Source: Symbiodinium sp. CCMP2592 (lineage: Eukaryota; Sar; Dinophyceae; Suessiales; Symbiodiniaceae). Taken from it: 64,000 bases of DNA. The position numbers and the translations under genes were made by a program. Below are positions 27,170 to 38,653 of the stretch, in pieces (positions within the stretch are counted from its first letter, which is position 1; every line of letters starts with the position of its first letter). The notes under the pieces were generated by a model that saw only the letters and a program-made list of their open reading frames with translations, made no database searches and was not told the DNA's origin. The stretch lies in assembly GCA_905221615.1 (NCBI GenBank), contig CAJNDT010000125.1, positions 1,031,702 through 1,095,701 on the forward strand. The letters are read 5' to 3'.

Positions 27170-28785
27170 TGCGGCTTCGGATCCAGGGTGTGAAGGTCGA
27201 GTGCTTCGTGACGTAGTCTTTGGCGCGAAGAAGGTTTAGGATCATGGATTTACGTTTGGATCCTTCGCATTCTGATAGCATATAGAGTTTGGTGCCCAAG
27301 TGAGGGGAGGGGTGGGGTGGGCAGGAGTAGGGAAGCTGCAGAGTCAAAGGTTGATTTCAAAAGAGTGGAGTTCATCCTTTCAGGCAGCCGAGCACACAAG
27401 CAATCTTTCCCCAAGCCCCAAGTTCGATGATGAGTGCTTATGCATGGGAGGTAGTCATATTATGACATCCCTAGTTCTGGCACCGCAATGCTGTAAGATC
27501 ATACCCAGCTCCATAAAGGGAGCTCCTGAAACGATCAAGTACGATTTACAGCAAACACAGAGTCGTGTTTTTTTTTATTTTTTGAGGTGTGGCAGTGCGC
27601 TCCTGTCACTGGCTTCCATGCAGCTTGGCCAGGGCTAACGGCTAGCGGCTAGGACAGAGGTCGCCGTTAAGGTTTAAGGGTACACACTGCAATTAAAAGG
27701 GCATGCATTCCGTGTCCATGCAAGGTACAGGATTGGGCAACTGGCATGGAGAAACAGCTTGATGTGCAGTGAGGAGAGTCGCCAGATTGAGTGCTGTTGC
27801 ATAGTTGGCGAAGCGCAGGCCCTGAAAACGGCAAGTAGTGAGAGTTCGGATTTCCTTTGGAAGCCGACATGATCTCAACATGGCTGCACAAGCTGCAGTG
27901 AGTATGTGCTATGTATACCCAGAGCCCCGGCTCGGCCTCACGCCATTTTGTGTTGCTAGACTCGGTTATACATGCACAGTAGCTGATAAAAAAGAACATG
28001 ACCCGAGAACATGGGTGCACTTCCTCGTTTTAAGGTGATATCGCAGAGTCCTCTTCGTTCGTTTGCTTGGATCTGCGGGGCAAGCCACCCAAAACCTAAA
28101 GAAATCCGGATGTCTGTGCTCTATGCAGATGAGGTCTTGCTGTTACAAAGCCACATGCTTCGTCCAACTGACGTCGATGAGCCTTGACGGCAGCAGAGGC
28201 TTCGCCAGAGCATTGTAAATGTTTAGTCCTACATCAAGAGGTCTAATTCCTGCCTACACATCGTGGCATATTGATTATTGTATCTACAAGATCTTTAACC
28301 TGATTTCTACATTCCTCACCTGACCCCCAACCCTAAACTCTAAACCCACAAGTCCCTGACCTTAAGTGCCCACCCAGATCAGCAACCCGGAACATGAGAA
28401 CGATGCAGTGCCGAAGGGATGTGAAAGCTTCAGAAAATGAGGGAAGCGCCCCCAACCAGGCCCCACATCGTAGACTCTTCCTTATAAACAGACCTGAAAA
28501 AATGATCCCCCACGAATCACTAGGAAGAAATGCCTACATCCTGAAATCCGCAAACAAAAACCGCTGAGACCCTGCAAGCGCAACATCAAACCCTTGCATG
28601 CACCCGTTTAAACCAACAAAAAAGCCCAACATGCAAGAAACCCATGCTCCAATTCCGAAGGTGCCTATCGCAAACCTCAATGTATGCCCTTGTATTTTAT
28701 ATCCTTGACAGCATCCCTTATATCCTTACGTGCTTCATGCTCAGCTTTGAAACTCAATGGGTTTAGGGGTTTACTGGGTTTAATG
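27170..28785. other. Apparently unique, gene-like composition absent
   Basis: One of the few stretches with few heptamers (27230-28080). The longest frames (117 codons minus at 27667-28020, 112 codons plus at 27300-27638) have no recognisable motif. Telomere-like words return at 28320-28370. Confidence 0.45.
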
Positions 28786-28791
28786 TGAACT

Positions 28792-28875
28792 CCAGAAAGT
28801 TGGAATATGGATTCATGGTAGGATCCCTATAATTTACCGTAAAGGGGTTAGGATAATGATATTCCAACTTTCTGG
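28792..28875. mobile_element. Family O MITE-like element
   Basis: Arms ccagaaagttggaatat and atattccaactttctgg. The flanking cttctactgta matches the outer arm of 61681-61798, so the full element probably ends with TACAGT-like termini. Confidence 0.85.
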
Positions 28876-29269
28876 CTTCTACTGTAGGGTCATGGGTTCA
28901 GGGTTTAGAGGAGTTGCATGACGTGCAGAGTTAGGGATGTGGCGGGAGATGGTACGTTTTCAGGAATACATGGACGTGGGGTTTGCACGAGGTTTTAGGG
29001 CTTACAGGGTTTAGAGCTTATAGGGGCTATAGGGCTTGATAGGGTTTCGGGAAGCGGGAAGGTTGTCCATCGATTTGACGGTTCTAGCATGTTAGGCACA
29101 CGTGATTGCACTGAATTAGTTATTGTTTACTTTTCAGCTTCATGTTTTGCAATGTGTGTATGCCTACGTGTGTGTATGGTTGCTGTTCTAGATCTGCTTG
29201 AATTTGTTCTGGGTCTGAAAGGTAAAGGAGATGTTAGGTTTACCGTTGTGGGTTCGAGAAAGGACAGAA

Positions 29270-29383
29270 GCTACTATAGGGGCATAAATAACTATATACC
29301 TACATTTTCGTGGGCGGTTCCTTGTAATAACTATAGTATACTATAACTCAAAACCAGATTTTAATTATGAAGGCCCCTATAGC
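29270..29383. mobile_element. Family K MITE-like element, 114 bp
   Basis: Arms gctactataggggc and gcccctatagc. Interior ccttgtaataactatagtat and attttaattatgaaggcccc are typical of the family. Confidence 0.8.
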
Positions 29384-29465
29384 AAAAACTTTCGGCAACA
29401 GTGTGCACTGAGGACGAGGGCTTAGTCAGATGCCTGACACTATGGCACGGTTCGATTCAGCCTTC

Positions 29466-29545
29466 CTGTGGATTCAAAAACCTACCGTTTTGAGGCTCAG
29501 ACCCTGTAATTAAGGGGTCATAACCTATTATTTTGTAGGGTTTGG
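29466..29545 (+). repeat. Family H element
   Basis: aaaaacctaccgttttgagg to cataacctattattttgtaggg. Arms aaacctac and gtaggg are imperfect. Confidence 0.8.
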
Positions 29546-29773
29546 GGCCCGCAGGTTCATTGCATCCCCGCGTCGAAACATTTCAACAGCCGAAGACTGC
29601 AGTGTGGAAGTTCTTGATCTGGCTCTGAAATGTAGCTACACTAAACCCTGAACCCTGGTGTTTCAGTGCTTCCCAGTACACCCCTCAGCCACCTGTGGCA
29701 TTCAACCAACCTAACTTAGGCGGGGAGAAAAGATTGCTCAACAAAAAACTCCCTAAATCTGTATGTATACCCT

Positions 29774-29858
29774 ATGCTTCCAGGGACCTTATTATTGGGT
29801 CCTTAAGGGGTCTAGGGCACTGATTATAAGGTCCCTTAGTCCTTGCCTCTGAAGGACA
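29774..29858. mobile_element. Family I MITE-like element
   Basis: cttccagggaccttattatt, gggtccttaaggggtctagg, attataaggtccctta. Right arm shortened compared with 50949-51026. Confidence 0.8.
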
Positions 29859-30162
29859 CCCCAGTACCCTCAGCCTCATGCCATCCTCGGTAGTCCCCAG
29901 TTCCCAAGCCAAAACCCTAAACCCTTTCTAGGAATCGGCAGCGCGCCGAACTTATCTTCGAGCCGGCAGTGCGCGAAATCTGCAGCCTCCAGCGGAGAGG
30001 AGTGACGTCGGGGTTGGGTTCAGGGTTTGGGGGGGTCAGGGGCCTCCAGATCTAAGCTCTCAATCCGTAAGCCGAAGCTGTAACCCTAGACCCCCAAGCC
30101 CTAGACCCTGAACCCTCCCTGAAACGCAGAACCCTAAAGTCTATAGTGATTTGAAGACCATA

Positions 30163-30260
30163 CAGGAGTTTCCGAAAATAGGGGGACCCTAATACAGTAC
30201 CGTAAATAGCAGGATCCTTAATATTAGGACCCCATGCCCTAATTTTCGGAAACTCCCATA
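30163..30260. mobile_element. Family E MITE-like element
   Basis: Arms ggagtttccgaaaata and ttttcggaaactcc with TA on each outer side (tacagg and cccata). Interior aaatagcaggatccttaa. Confidence 0.85.
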
Positions 30261-30358
30261 TCCTTGCGCCCCTGAGCACCTTCTGGAACCCCGGAGAGGT
30301 ATCGATTCCTTGGGTCAGCCGCTGCTGCTGTCGGGTCCTTATTTCGCGGCTTCGAAGC

Positions 30359-30463
30359 CTAAGGGTCCAAGTACCCAAATAGTAGGGTTTTAAGGTACAA
30401 AAACCATTCAGAGTATGGATTTTGGGACCTAAAACCCCACTATTTGGGTATTTGGACCCTCTG
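30359..30463. mobile_element. Family B MITE-like element
   Basis: Near-identical interior to 24473-24581 (gtatggattttgggacctaa). Arms ctaagggtccaagtaccc and gggtatttggaccctctg. Confidence 0.88.
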
Positions 30464-30522
30464 GGGAAGCTAGCAGTTCGGACTCGGATCGGCCCAGGAC
30501 ATTCAGGAATTTGTTGGGGTTT

Positions 30523-30624
30523 ACCCATAGGTTCCATGGTAGTTCCTTTTGGGGATTACCTTGTATTACCTTGTAGGATTGAAATATGAACCCCAAAAAT
30601 GAAACTGCTATGGAGCCTCTGGGT
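30523..30624. mobile_element. Family G MITE-like element
   Basis: Arms acccataggttccatggtag and ctgctatggagcctctgggt. Interior gggattaccttgtattacct. Confidence 0.8.
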
Positions 30625-30699
30625 ACATGAGGGTTTCAAATTTAGGATTCTGGACGAGGGGCTCTGGCTGGCTTTCCTTCAAACTCCTACTTATTCGTT

Positions 30700-30792
30700 T
30701 TGGGGGCATCTTATTTTGGGTTCCTTATAATAATAAGGATCCTACTATTTAGGGTACTTTGTATTGGATCCCCTATTTTCGGAAACTCCTGT
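30700..30792. mobile_element. Family E element, left end diverged
   Basis: Interior ttccttataataataaggatcctactattt and right arm cccctattttcggaaactcc (split here in pieces) match the family; the left arm is unrecognisable. Confidence 0.65.
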
Positions 30793-30889
30793 TTGTAGTC
30801 TGCCTTCCCCTCGGACCAATCTGCCTGCTTGTGTCCGGCTTTTGGATTTCGGTCTGGGCTCCAAGAAGCTGATCTGTTCTTACTTGGAG

Positions 30890-31017
30890 GGTCGGGGGAC
30901 TTAGTAACTGGTTATTTTAGGGACTTATAAGTACCATAACCCCAATTAGGGTACCTTTTAAGGTACTTATAAGTCTACTTACTACCTACTTACTAAGTCC
31001 CCCGACCCTCCAAGTAA
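30890..31017. mobile_element. Family C MITE-like element, 128 bp
   Basis: Near-perfect arms ttacttggagggtcggggga and tcccccgaccctccaagtaa. Exactly the length of 20157-20284. TA flanks on both sides. Confidence 0.92.
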
Positions 31018-31545
31018 TCCCCTTGTTGCCCAAGGTCATCCTTTGGGATGCTCGGAATCATAATATAAGTCCCGAGCCACAGAGTGAACAGCCAAATCCA
31101 ATCCTTCCCCGAAGACCAGTGAGACCCCAGAGTAGAATCCGTTTAAACTTGTAACTTACGTCCGAAGCTACAAAAATACGACCCCTAATTTAGCCCCAGC
31201 ATAAGCCCATTCGTGCCCAATACGATAAGCATCAACAAGCCCTAGGCCCTGAACCCTACACCTGAACCGAACTCCGAAACCTACACACACCTAATCTCGA
31301 AGCCTAAACAACTCGTAAACGTAAATAGGCTTTATGGTTTAAGGGTTCCTATATGGAATCTTTAGGGTTTAGGGTTTAGGGAACTCAACTATCGCCTAAT
31401 TAAGGAATATGTTTATGGTTTAGAGTCCAGGACTACATAATAAGCCCGAGAAAGCTGCAGGCCGAGTGTGGAGGAGATTCGGGACGCTGAGGCCGTGCCG
31501 TTTTTGTAAGGATTGTAGCTTTCAAGTCAGGGTTCATTACCCTCA

Positions 31546-31766
31546 GACCCTCAACCCTGAAACCCTAGCACCCGACTAAAGCCCTAAACCTTGAACCGTG
31601 AACCGCGGCCGGATTTCTCGACCCTTGTGCGTCAGAGCGGTCCTCCCATCGCCCGCACACTGACCACCTCATCCATTACCCTAGGGCTCCAAGGACTCAT
31701 TAAGACTTTTGGAATCAAAGACCATACTACATAAGGCTTCTGGGCTATTTTGGTGCCCAGGGTTAT
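31546..31766 (+). repeat. Dispersed inverted duplicate, arm 1, ending in a family F element
   Basis: The segment from about 31546 to 31733 matches the reverse complement of about 47008-47217 at roughly 90 percent by eye (shared cggtcctcccatcgcccgca and gtgaaccgcggccggatttc). It contains telomere-like words at one end and the family F element (31678-31766) at the other. Confidence 0.85.
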
Positions 31767-31822
31767 GGTTTATTTAGGGGTTTGGGTTTTCAGGCTGGAG
31801 TGATGGGTTCATAAAGGGGCCT

Positions 31823-32092
31823 GTGCGACGTGGGTGCTGGGTTGCTGGTTGGGCTTCATGGTTTGATGGGCATACGGCTCCGCTGCCGCGCAGTTTTTCT
31901 CGAGCACGCCGGGCGGCGTTCAGGAGGAGCCCTTTGCAACCGCAATCACTAGTGAGGGTATTCTTTGCTGAACTGCGATACCATACAACCGCTCTGTTGA
32001 GAGCTACGAGATGGACCGATGTGGATGCCGCGGTGGTCAAGCACGTGCGCAAGTATCACGAAAAGGTAATGGCGGCTGAAGGAATCAAATGA
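31823..32092 (+). CDS. Possible exon or gene fragment, unknown
   Basis: An 89-codon frame whose last part (LLRATRWTDVDAAVVKHVRK, YHEKVMAAEGIK and a stop) looks protein-like and free of repeat words. A gtaatg that could act as a splice donor follows codon YHEK. The first 30 residues (Trp/Gly/Cys) are not convincing. A minus-strand frame of similar length overlaps it. No family was recognised; it may be an old gene fragment. Confidence 0.2.
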   Translation: MRRGCWVAGWASWFDGHTAPLPRSFSRARRAAFRRSPLQPQSLVRVFFAELRYHTTALLRATRWTDVDAAVVKHVRKYHEKVMAAEGIK

Positions 32093-32554
32093 TGGGCTTT
32101 TTTCCAACCCAGCGACGATTAATCATCCATCAACTGTTGGACGTTTCTTCAGCCCATCAGGCTCGACGACACATTCATGTGGATTCTCTAGACACCTATA
32201 GAGGCCCGAACTCCTAAAACCGCCGTCATGAATCTAGGCATTGCAGTTCACCAGAGCTCTTTCTTCCCCAAATGATGTTCGTTCGGCTTAGGACCAAAGG
32301 TCCGAAGTATACTTTAGCTATCCCTATGTCCGAATGCTCGCAGAACCTAAATCCTTAAATCCCCAAGCCTTACGTTCAGAGAGTAAAGGGATCCTGGAAG
32401 CCACAGCCCCCACACTCTGAGGCTGACGGTCTGAAGCATCCTGAGCCGTTCATTGTTTCAGGTTTGGGTCCGTTTCTCACTACAGTATAATGGGTTGCAA
32501 AACCCTATTCTAATTATTTAGGCCCCTATAATCAGCGGCCATATCCGGTATCGT

Positions 32555-32776
32555 ATGGCCCAGCATCTCTCATATGTTGTTGTCAACCCATCGTTTGACA
32601 TTTGGCGTCCTCCATGTGATCGAGGGCATTCCTTAATTCATAATAAGGTACATGTCGACATTCCTGTCCCTTTTCTCGATCGTTTGATGGGGATATCCGA
32701 GGCATTTCGCATCCAAACGAAGTTGGGGGTGTCTCTGTGTGCTCATTTTCTCCGGACCCTAAACCCCAAACTCTGA
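32555..32776 (+). other. 73-codon open frame, doubtful
   Basis: MAQHLSYVVVNPSFDIWRPP at the start looks protein-like but the frame ends in translated heptamer words (LNPKL). No motif seen. Confidence 0.1.
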
Positions 32777-32819
32777 ACCTTAAGCCCTGAACCATCGACC
32801 CTATACTCTGAACCCTAAG

Positions 32820-32912
32820 CCTAGGGCTCTAAGGACACATATATTAAGGCTTTTTGGGCCCAAAGACCATACCATATACAAGGCTTTCGGGCTATTTTGA
32901 TGCCCATGGTAA
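32820..32912 (+). repeat. Family F element
   Basis: ctagggctctaaggacacat to gatgcccatggt. Immediately bordered on both sides by CCCTAAA-like words. Confidence 0.8.
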
Positions 32913-32950
32913 ACCTTAAACTCTGAACCCTAAGCTCTGAACCCTAAACC

Positions 32951-33112
32951 TTGAAGAAAAAGAACCCTCAACCTTAAACTTTGAACCCTGAGCCTTGAAC
33001 CCTAAACCTTGAAAATAAAAAGAACCCTAAACCCTCTACTTTGAACCCTGAGCCCTGAACCCTAAACCTTGAAAAAAAGAGCCCTAAACCCTCTACTCTG
33101 AACCAAAAAAAC
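32951..33112. repeat. Three tandem 58-60-bp units made of degenerate heptamers
   Basis: Each unit begins ttgaaaaaaagaaccct and continues with ctttgaaccctgagccttga and accctaaacc. The units differ by a few bases. Confidence 0.85.
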
Positions 33113-33240
33113 CCCGCGGAGATCTAAACCGCCTGCGGCGCCTTAATAATCAGAATAGGGGTTGGGGTACATTCCTGGAGGTCTTCGTCCTCCCTTTCAG
33201 ATCACGGCAACCGGGGCGGATGGAGGCCGATCGAGGGTGC

Positions 33241-33323
33241 CTTACTTGGAGGGTCGGGTTTAGGGTTTAGGGGTTTAGGGTTTAGGTTCGGGGATTTAGG
33301 GGTTTCTTACTTGGAGGGTCGGG
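33241..33323. repeat. Telomere-like insertion flanked by an 18-bp direct duplication
   Basis: The word cttacttggagggtcggg occurs at 33241-33258 and again at 33306-33323. Between them lie 47 bp made only of TTTAGGG-type units (tttagggtttaggggtttag ...). The duplicated word is the end of the family C element at 33307-33518. Confidence 0.9.
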
Positions 33324-33518
33324 GGACTTAGTAAGTAGGTAATATGTAGACTTATAAGTACCCTAACAGGGATCCTAGTTTGGGTTATGATACTTATAAG
33401 TCTATAAAGTAACTTAGTAACTGGGGTTATAATTAAGGTAACCATACTTATAATTACTTATAACCCCAGTTAAGGTACTTATAACTGTACTTACTAAGTC
33501 CCTTGATCCTTTAAGTAA
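33307..33518. mobile_element. Family C composite element, 212 bp
   Basis: Begins like 30890-31017 and ends like 20157-20284 (ataaccccagttaaggtactt). It therefore looks like two family C elements recombined or nested, with a second internal acttagtaactggggttata start. Confidence 0.85.
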
Positions 33519-33559
33519 GGCTGCCGGCAACGATCTTTGGGGCTTCTTGAAGGGCTTAT

Positions 33560-33660
33560 ACCTATAGTCTCCGTTGTAGTTCCTTTTTGGGGTTACCTTA
33601 TAGGATCCTACTTATATACTTGGTTAAACCAAAAAAGGAACTACAATGGAGACTATAGGT
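33560..33660. mobile_element. Family G MITE-like element, 101 bp
   Basis: Arms of about 30 bp with a single mismatch, from acctatagtctccgttgtag to ctacaatggagactataggt. TA flanks at both ends. Confidence 0.93.
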
Positions 33661-33956
33661 AGGGTTTTTGGGCTTCGGGTTTAGGGTTCAGCAGGGGGTT
33701 TCAGGGTTCAGGGCTCTAGAAGGGTTTAGGGTTTGGGGCTAAGCGGGTTTAGGGTTTGGGATTCAGATGTATGGTCTACAAACTTAGGGGGTGTATGGCT
33801 CACTGATTAAGGTTTAGGCTTTTGGGATTACGCCTTAGGGTTGGAGATCGAGGTTTCAGGATTTACGGCGCAGAGATAAGGGCTTGGGGCTTGCGTTCCA
33901 GCTTCAGGGGTTGAGGCTTAGTTGGTTTAATGGCTTTAGTATTTAGGGTTGGTTCA

Positions 33957-34057
33957 TACCCCTATGGGTCCATGTACATATACAATATATACTTCGGCCC
34001 TAGTTGAGTGGGTTCTTCTGTAGGTATATACTTTCTGGGTATCAGGACCGTAAGGGT
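33957..34057. mobile_element. Family A element, diverged right arm
   Basis: Left arm ccctatgggtccatgtac is clear. The interior aatatatacttcggccctag fits. The right arm (gggtatcaggaccgtaaggg) carries several mismatches. Confidence 0.7.
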
Positions 34058-34389
34058 ACCGTACCTCTCGCTCGACACAAAGCAAGTTTCATCACCCATC
34101 CCCATATCTTGAATTCCTTGCAGGGCACCGCCCTAAACGCCATGAAATCGTGTCATCTCTTCGAATCCGCATGCCACAAAACGTCTAATATTAAATTTAG
34201 ACCCATCATCTCGAGATCTGAACCCTGTATACCCTGCAGACGCCCTACAGCGCAGGTGAACCCCACCCTCACCGCCGCCCACGTGCTTCTCACACCCGTC
34301 GCGGAGCTTCTCGAATCCAAATATTGCCTCGGCGCCCGAGACCCAGAAAGCTTGGTTTAGGTTAGAGGATTTTGGATTCCTCTGGCTCA

Positions 34390-34498
34390 CAAAGACTCCA
34401 ATATCCCTTTAATTAAGGATCATAGCTTAAATTGTAATCGGATCCCTCATATGATTTAAGAACTTTCCTTAATTAATAAGGGATTTTGGATTCCCTTG
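34390..34498. mobile_element. Family D MITE-like element
   Basis: agactccaatatccctttaa and taataagggattttggattc arms; interior tgtaatcggatccctcatat shared with 52046-52154. Confidence 0.8.
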
Positions 34499-34509
34499 GT
34501 TTTTAGGAG

Positions 34510-35280
34510 AGAAAGAAACTCTAGGCTCGGAAGGGCATAAGTGGGCAAAAGACCTTTGTAAGCCTAGCTAAGGTCCACAGTATAGGGTCTTGCAGCTCGT
34601 GGTGATTGGGGTTCAGGTTTTCAAGGACTGGAGGAAGGGAATCTGTGGCTGTGCCGGCAGGACTCCTGAAGTCAAGTTGGGCGCTTGTAGGCTTCACGGA
34701 GAAGAGCGCAAGATATCCGGCTCCTCAACCCTACACTGACCCACATATCTTGTGTGATGAGCGTACATGGGAGTTGCTGCTTTTTGTTCACTGGGCCGGC
34801 CACTTTTGGAACCACCGGAGAGCTCCGCTTGATTGTTCCAAAAGCAAGCATGTTCCACAGATAACTTCATCTTCTTGTCTGTTCACCATCGATTGAGGGC
34901 TGTAGCACTACCCACGTGCTGAGCTTCGGGAAGTCACACAAGCTTGTGTTTGAAGACGTGGTCAACCGAGTTGCCTTTTTGTTACATTTGGTTTTACCAA
35001 CACCTTCAAAGCCAAAACCCGAAGACTATAAGCATAGCCTTGACCTCACCACAGCCAAATGAGCTGAAAGGGCCCAAAACTAGGATTTTGCCCGCTAAGT
35101 ACGGCGTCGCTCTTCCCTAAACCCTAAGTTTTGAACCCCTTAACACTTTTCCCTGCAGGGTTTCGCCATGTTTTTAGACTGCTGGCTTTGTGGTTGGGGA
35201 TTTTAGGGTTTGGGATGCAATGTCGGAGCTTGAATCTTCCAAAACGAAGCTGTAAGTAAGACGCTACATGTTGGATATTT
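34510..35280. other. No gene seen
   Basis: Largely unique sequence with few heptamers. A 96-codon frame (34606-34896, ending SKHVPQITSSSCLFTID) has no recognisable motif and no support beyond being open. Confidence 0.4.
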
Positions 35281-35284
35281 AACC

Positions 35285-35325
35285 CCTACCTGTGGATTCG
35301 AAAACCTACTGTTTCAAGGGTTAGG
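35285..35325 (+). repeat. Family H fragment
   Basis: Only the left end (ggattcgaaaacctactgtttcaa, here in two parts with the last bases diverged) is present. Confidence 0.6.
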
Positions 35326-35671
35326 CCGTTTGGGGCTACCGGAAAGTCCCCGAAACCTTCAGTTCACGCTCTCCTTCCCTGACCCTCAGTGACAGCATCG
35401 CCACAGATAGATATATCAACACTATGACCTAGGGTTTACTTGAGCTGCCTGGCCCACCCGCAACAACGGACAAGCGAAACACGCCTTACATCCCCATACA
35501 TAACTCCAAAACCTCAATGACCAAATCGCAGCCCGATGCCCGAATGCAGCCGAAAGCCATAGCCTGATCCTGAAACCGAAAAGTCCCGGAACTGCAGGGA
35601 TAAGCCCGATGAAGACCGATTTAGGGTTTATAGGGGTTTCTAGGGCCTCAGCACCAAAACCGTGAAGAAAA

Positions 35672-35695
35672 GCACACACACACACACACACACAC
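35672..35695. repeat. CA dinucleotide microsatellite
   Basis: About twelve CA units. Confidence 0.95.
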
Positions 35696-35789
35696 CACAG
35701 GTCCGGCAGCTGCAGAAGAGCCTGGTGACAGGGCAAAGGTTCGCTTTGTGGCAGAGCCGGCGAGTTTATTGCCTCGAGGACACGGTTAG

Positions 35790-35873
35790 GCTATTTAGGG
35801 AGATATATCCTATTTTTCAACCATAAACTATGCTATTTGGGGAGGTATATCCTATTTTTAACAGTAAACTATG
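35790..35873. repeat. Tandem pair of 42-bp units
   Basis: gctatttagggagatatatc and gctatttggggaggtatatc start the two units; both continue ctattttt and end taaactat. Confidence 0.85.
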
Positions 35874-35899
35874 TAGGTTATTCATACAGATGAACTATA

Positions 35900-36850
35900 G
35901 GTTACTCTATATAGGGGCTGTTCAGAGCCGAAGCCGGCGCGAACTGCCAACAGCTCCTGCACCCCTGGATGCTGAATACTGATATACAGACTTCAAAGCT
36001 TAGCTTTGTGCTTCCGGAACCTATCACATGCTACAAACACCGCTATTTCTGCAGCCCGCAGCCCCGGAGACCACAACCAGGGTTTAGGGTTTAGGGGTTT
36101 AGGGTTTAGGGTTTCTCCACCCTGTTTAGACCCTTACTTCATGCACTCAATCCCGTCTCGCCTTCCCAACCAGGTACCACGTGGAGGCCACCCCTCAAGA
36201 GGTGCTTCAAGGATTTCTGCAGGCCTGCAAACCGTTCAGGGTTCTGGATTTCGGAGTTTAGCTGTTTAGTTGTTTATCGTTTTAGGGTTAGGGTTTGGGG
36301 TTTCAGGGTTCAGCAGGGTTGTAGAGGCGCTCTTATGGGATTACAAACTTTGAGGTTGACGTAAGGTTCTGTGCGGAAGGACGTCCAATCCTGCAGAGTG
36401 CTTCAGAGAAAACCTGTGCCTGCTAATTACACCATTACACCCGCTTAAGCTGATTCTGCTGGGCGCTGTGGAATCGATGCGGCTCTGCCGCAAGACGGTA
36501 AACCGAAACGGTCCCAGACTAAGATGACGACTTTTGACACTCTAAAGCGTAGTTATGTTTCTTTATGCAGAAAGTCTGCAGAGCTTGCCGCCCAGCTGCA
36601 TATATGAGTACTCACAGAAATTGCTGCGACCTCAAACGAGTTTGAGTAGAAAAGACCAGTCTTAAAAGCAAGCGAGACATAACACAATGCCATAGACCCC
36701 CTGTGCCCAAATAGTAAGAGCAAGAAGAAGAGGAGGAAGAGGAACTCGTCGTGGTCGTGGCGGTTTCGGTTTGGATCTCGGGGCTCAGCTCGTCCGACTG
36801 GGTCTAGCTCTCACCCAAAGGGTCCACGTATAGTCAAGCATGCCAAGGTG
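35900..36850. other. No gene seen; one telomere-like patch
   Basis: Heptamers at 36078-36112 and 36270-36320; otherwise apparently unique sequence. Confidence 0.4.
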
Positions 36851-36857
36851 CAGGATG

Positions 36858-37738
<881 letters not shown>

Positions 37739-38003
37739 CATAGCAGTCCTATAGTCGTTGCGGTCGCCCCTGGATGGCTAGAGTTGCGAGAGGCTCAGCT
37801 GCTGCGCTCGCTCGCCGCCGAGGCGATCGGTTTGGATTTGTCTTTAGCGGCTTTCACAAGTACTCAGACTCCTGTATAGTTGTCCCTGCCTGCGCGTTCC
37901 ATGAACATCCAATGCACGGGTTGAATTTGAGGTTGCAGCAACAGCATTGACAGCCTGGGGGTTCAACTGCTTTCGGGTATCACGGAATGCTCCTATCTTC
38001 TAT

Positions 38004-38075
38004 CCCAGGGGGTCCATCCTTATGATGGTTTTGGGGACCTAATTCCATAATGGTAATACATATGGACCCTCTGGG
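38004..38075. mobile_element. Small inverted-repeat element, 72 bp
   Basis: Arms cccagggggtccat and atatggaccctctggg. The right arm resembles that of family B. Confidence 0.8.
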
Positions 38076-38653
38076 TATGCTTTCTCCAATACCTCCCAGG
38101 GCCTGAACACTAAACCCTAAGCTCTTAGAAAAGCCTTCAAAACCTCAATGCCAGGCCCTTCTTCCCGCCCTGACGCAAAGCGATCCCATGCACGATACCC
38201 TGGAGTCCTCTACGTCCCCCTAAACCCTAAACTCAAAGACCTCGAATCGGAACTCTAGATGCCATGTGGCCGTATAGTCATATATTCCCCAAATGTCAAA
38301 CCGCCGAGAAGTGCGGTGAAGTCTGTAACAACACATACACATACACCCGCTCATGGAATGTAATAACATACATATATACTTATGCACAGTGCAATATGAA
38401 TGCCTTGCTGCGGGACAGGCGCCTGCAACGCAAAGTGCGGGACCTGAGACGTCCACTTGCGAGCTGAGGTTTAGGTTCAGGAAAAGGGGTTTAGGGTTCA
38501 CGGTTCAGGGCTTTTGGGATTGGGTGGATTTGGGCTGGGAGTGCTAGTATCTGGAGTTCGGATGTTGTCCGTGATAGCAGTGTCCCGAATTGGCACGACC
38601 AGCGTTGTCGGCCTGGTCAGCTTTGGATGTTGTTTCTCATTCTCGCGGGAGTG

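Noticed and set aside
26823..27347. 174-codon Ser/Leu-rich minus-strand frame
   Set aside because: Translation of the GA/GAGACA array.
29440..29470. Possible tRNA T-arm (ggttcgattc), also at 22275 and 23920
   Set aside because: No acceptor, D or anticodon arm of proper spacing could be found around them.
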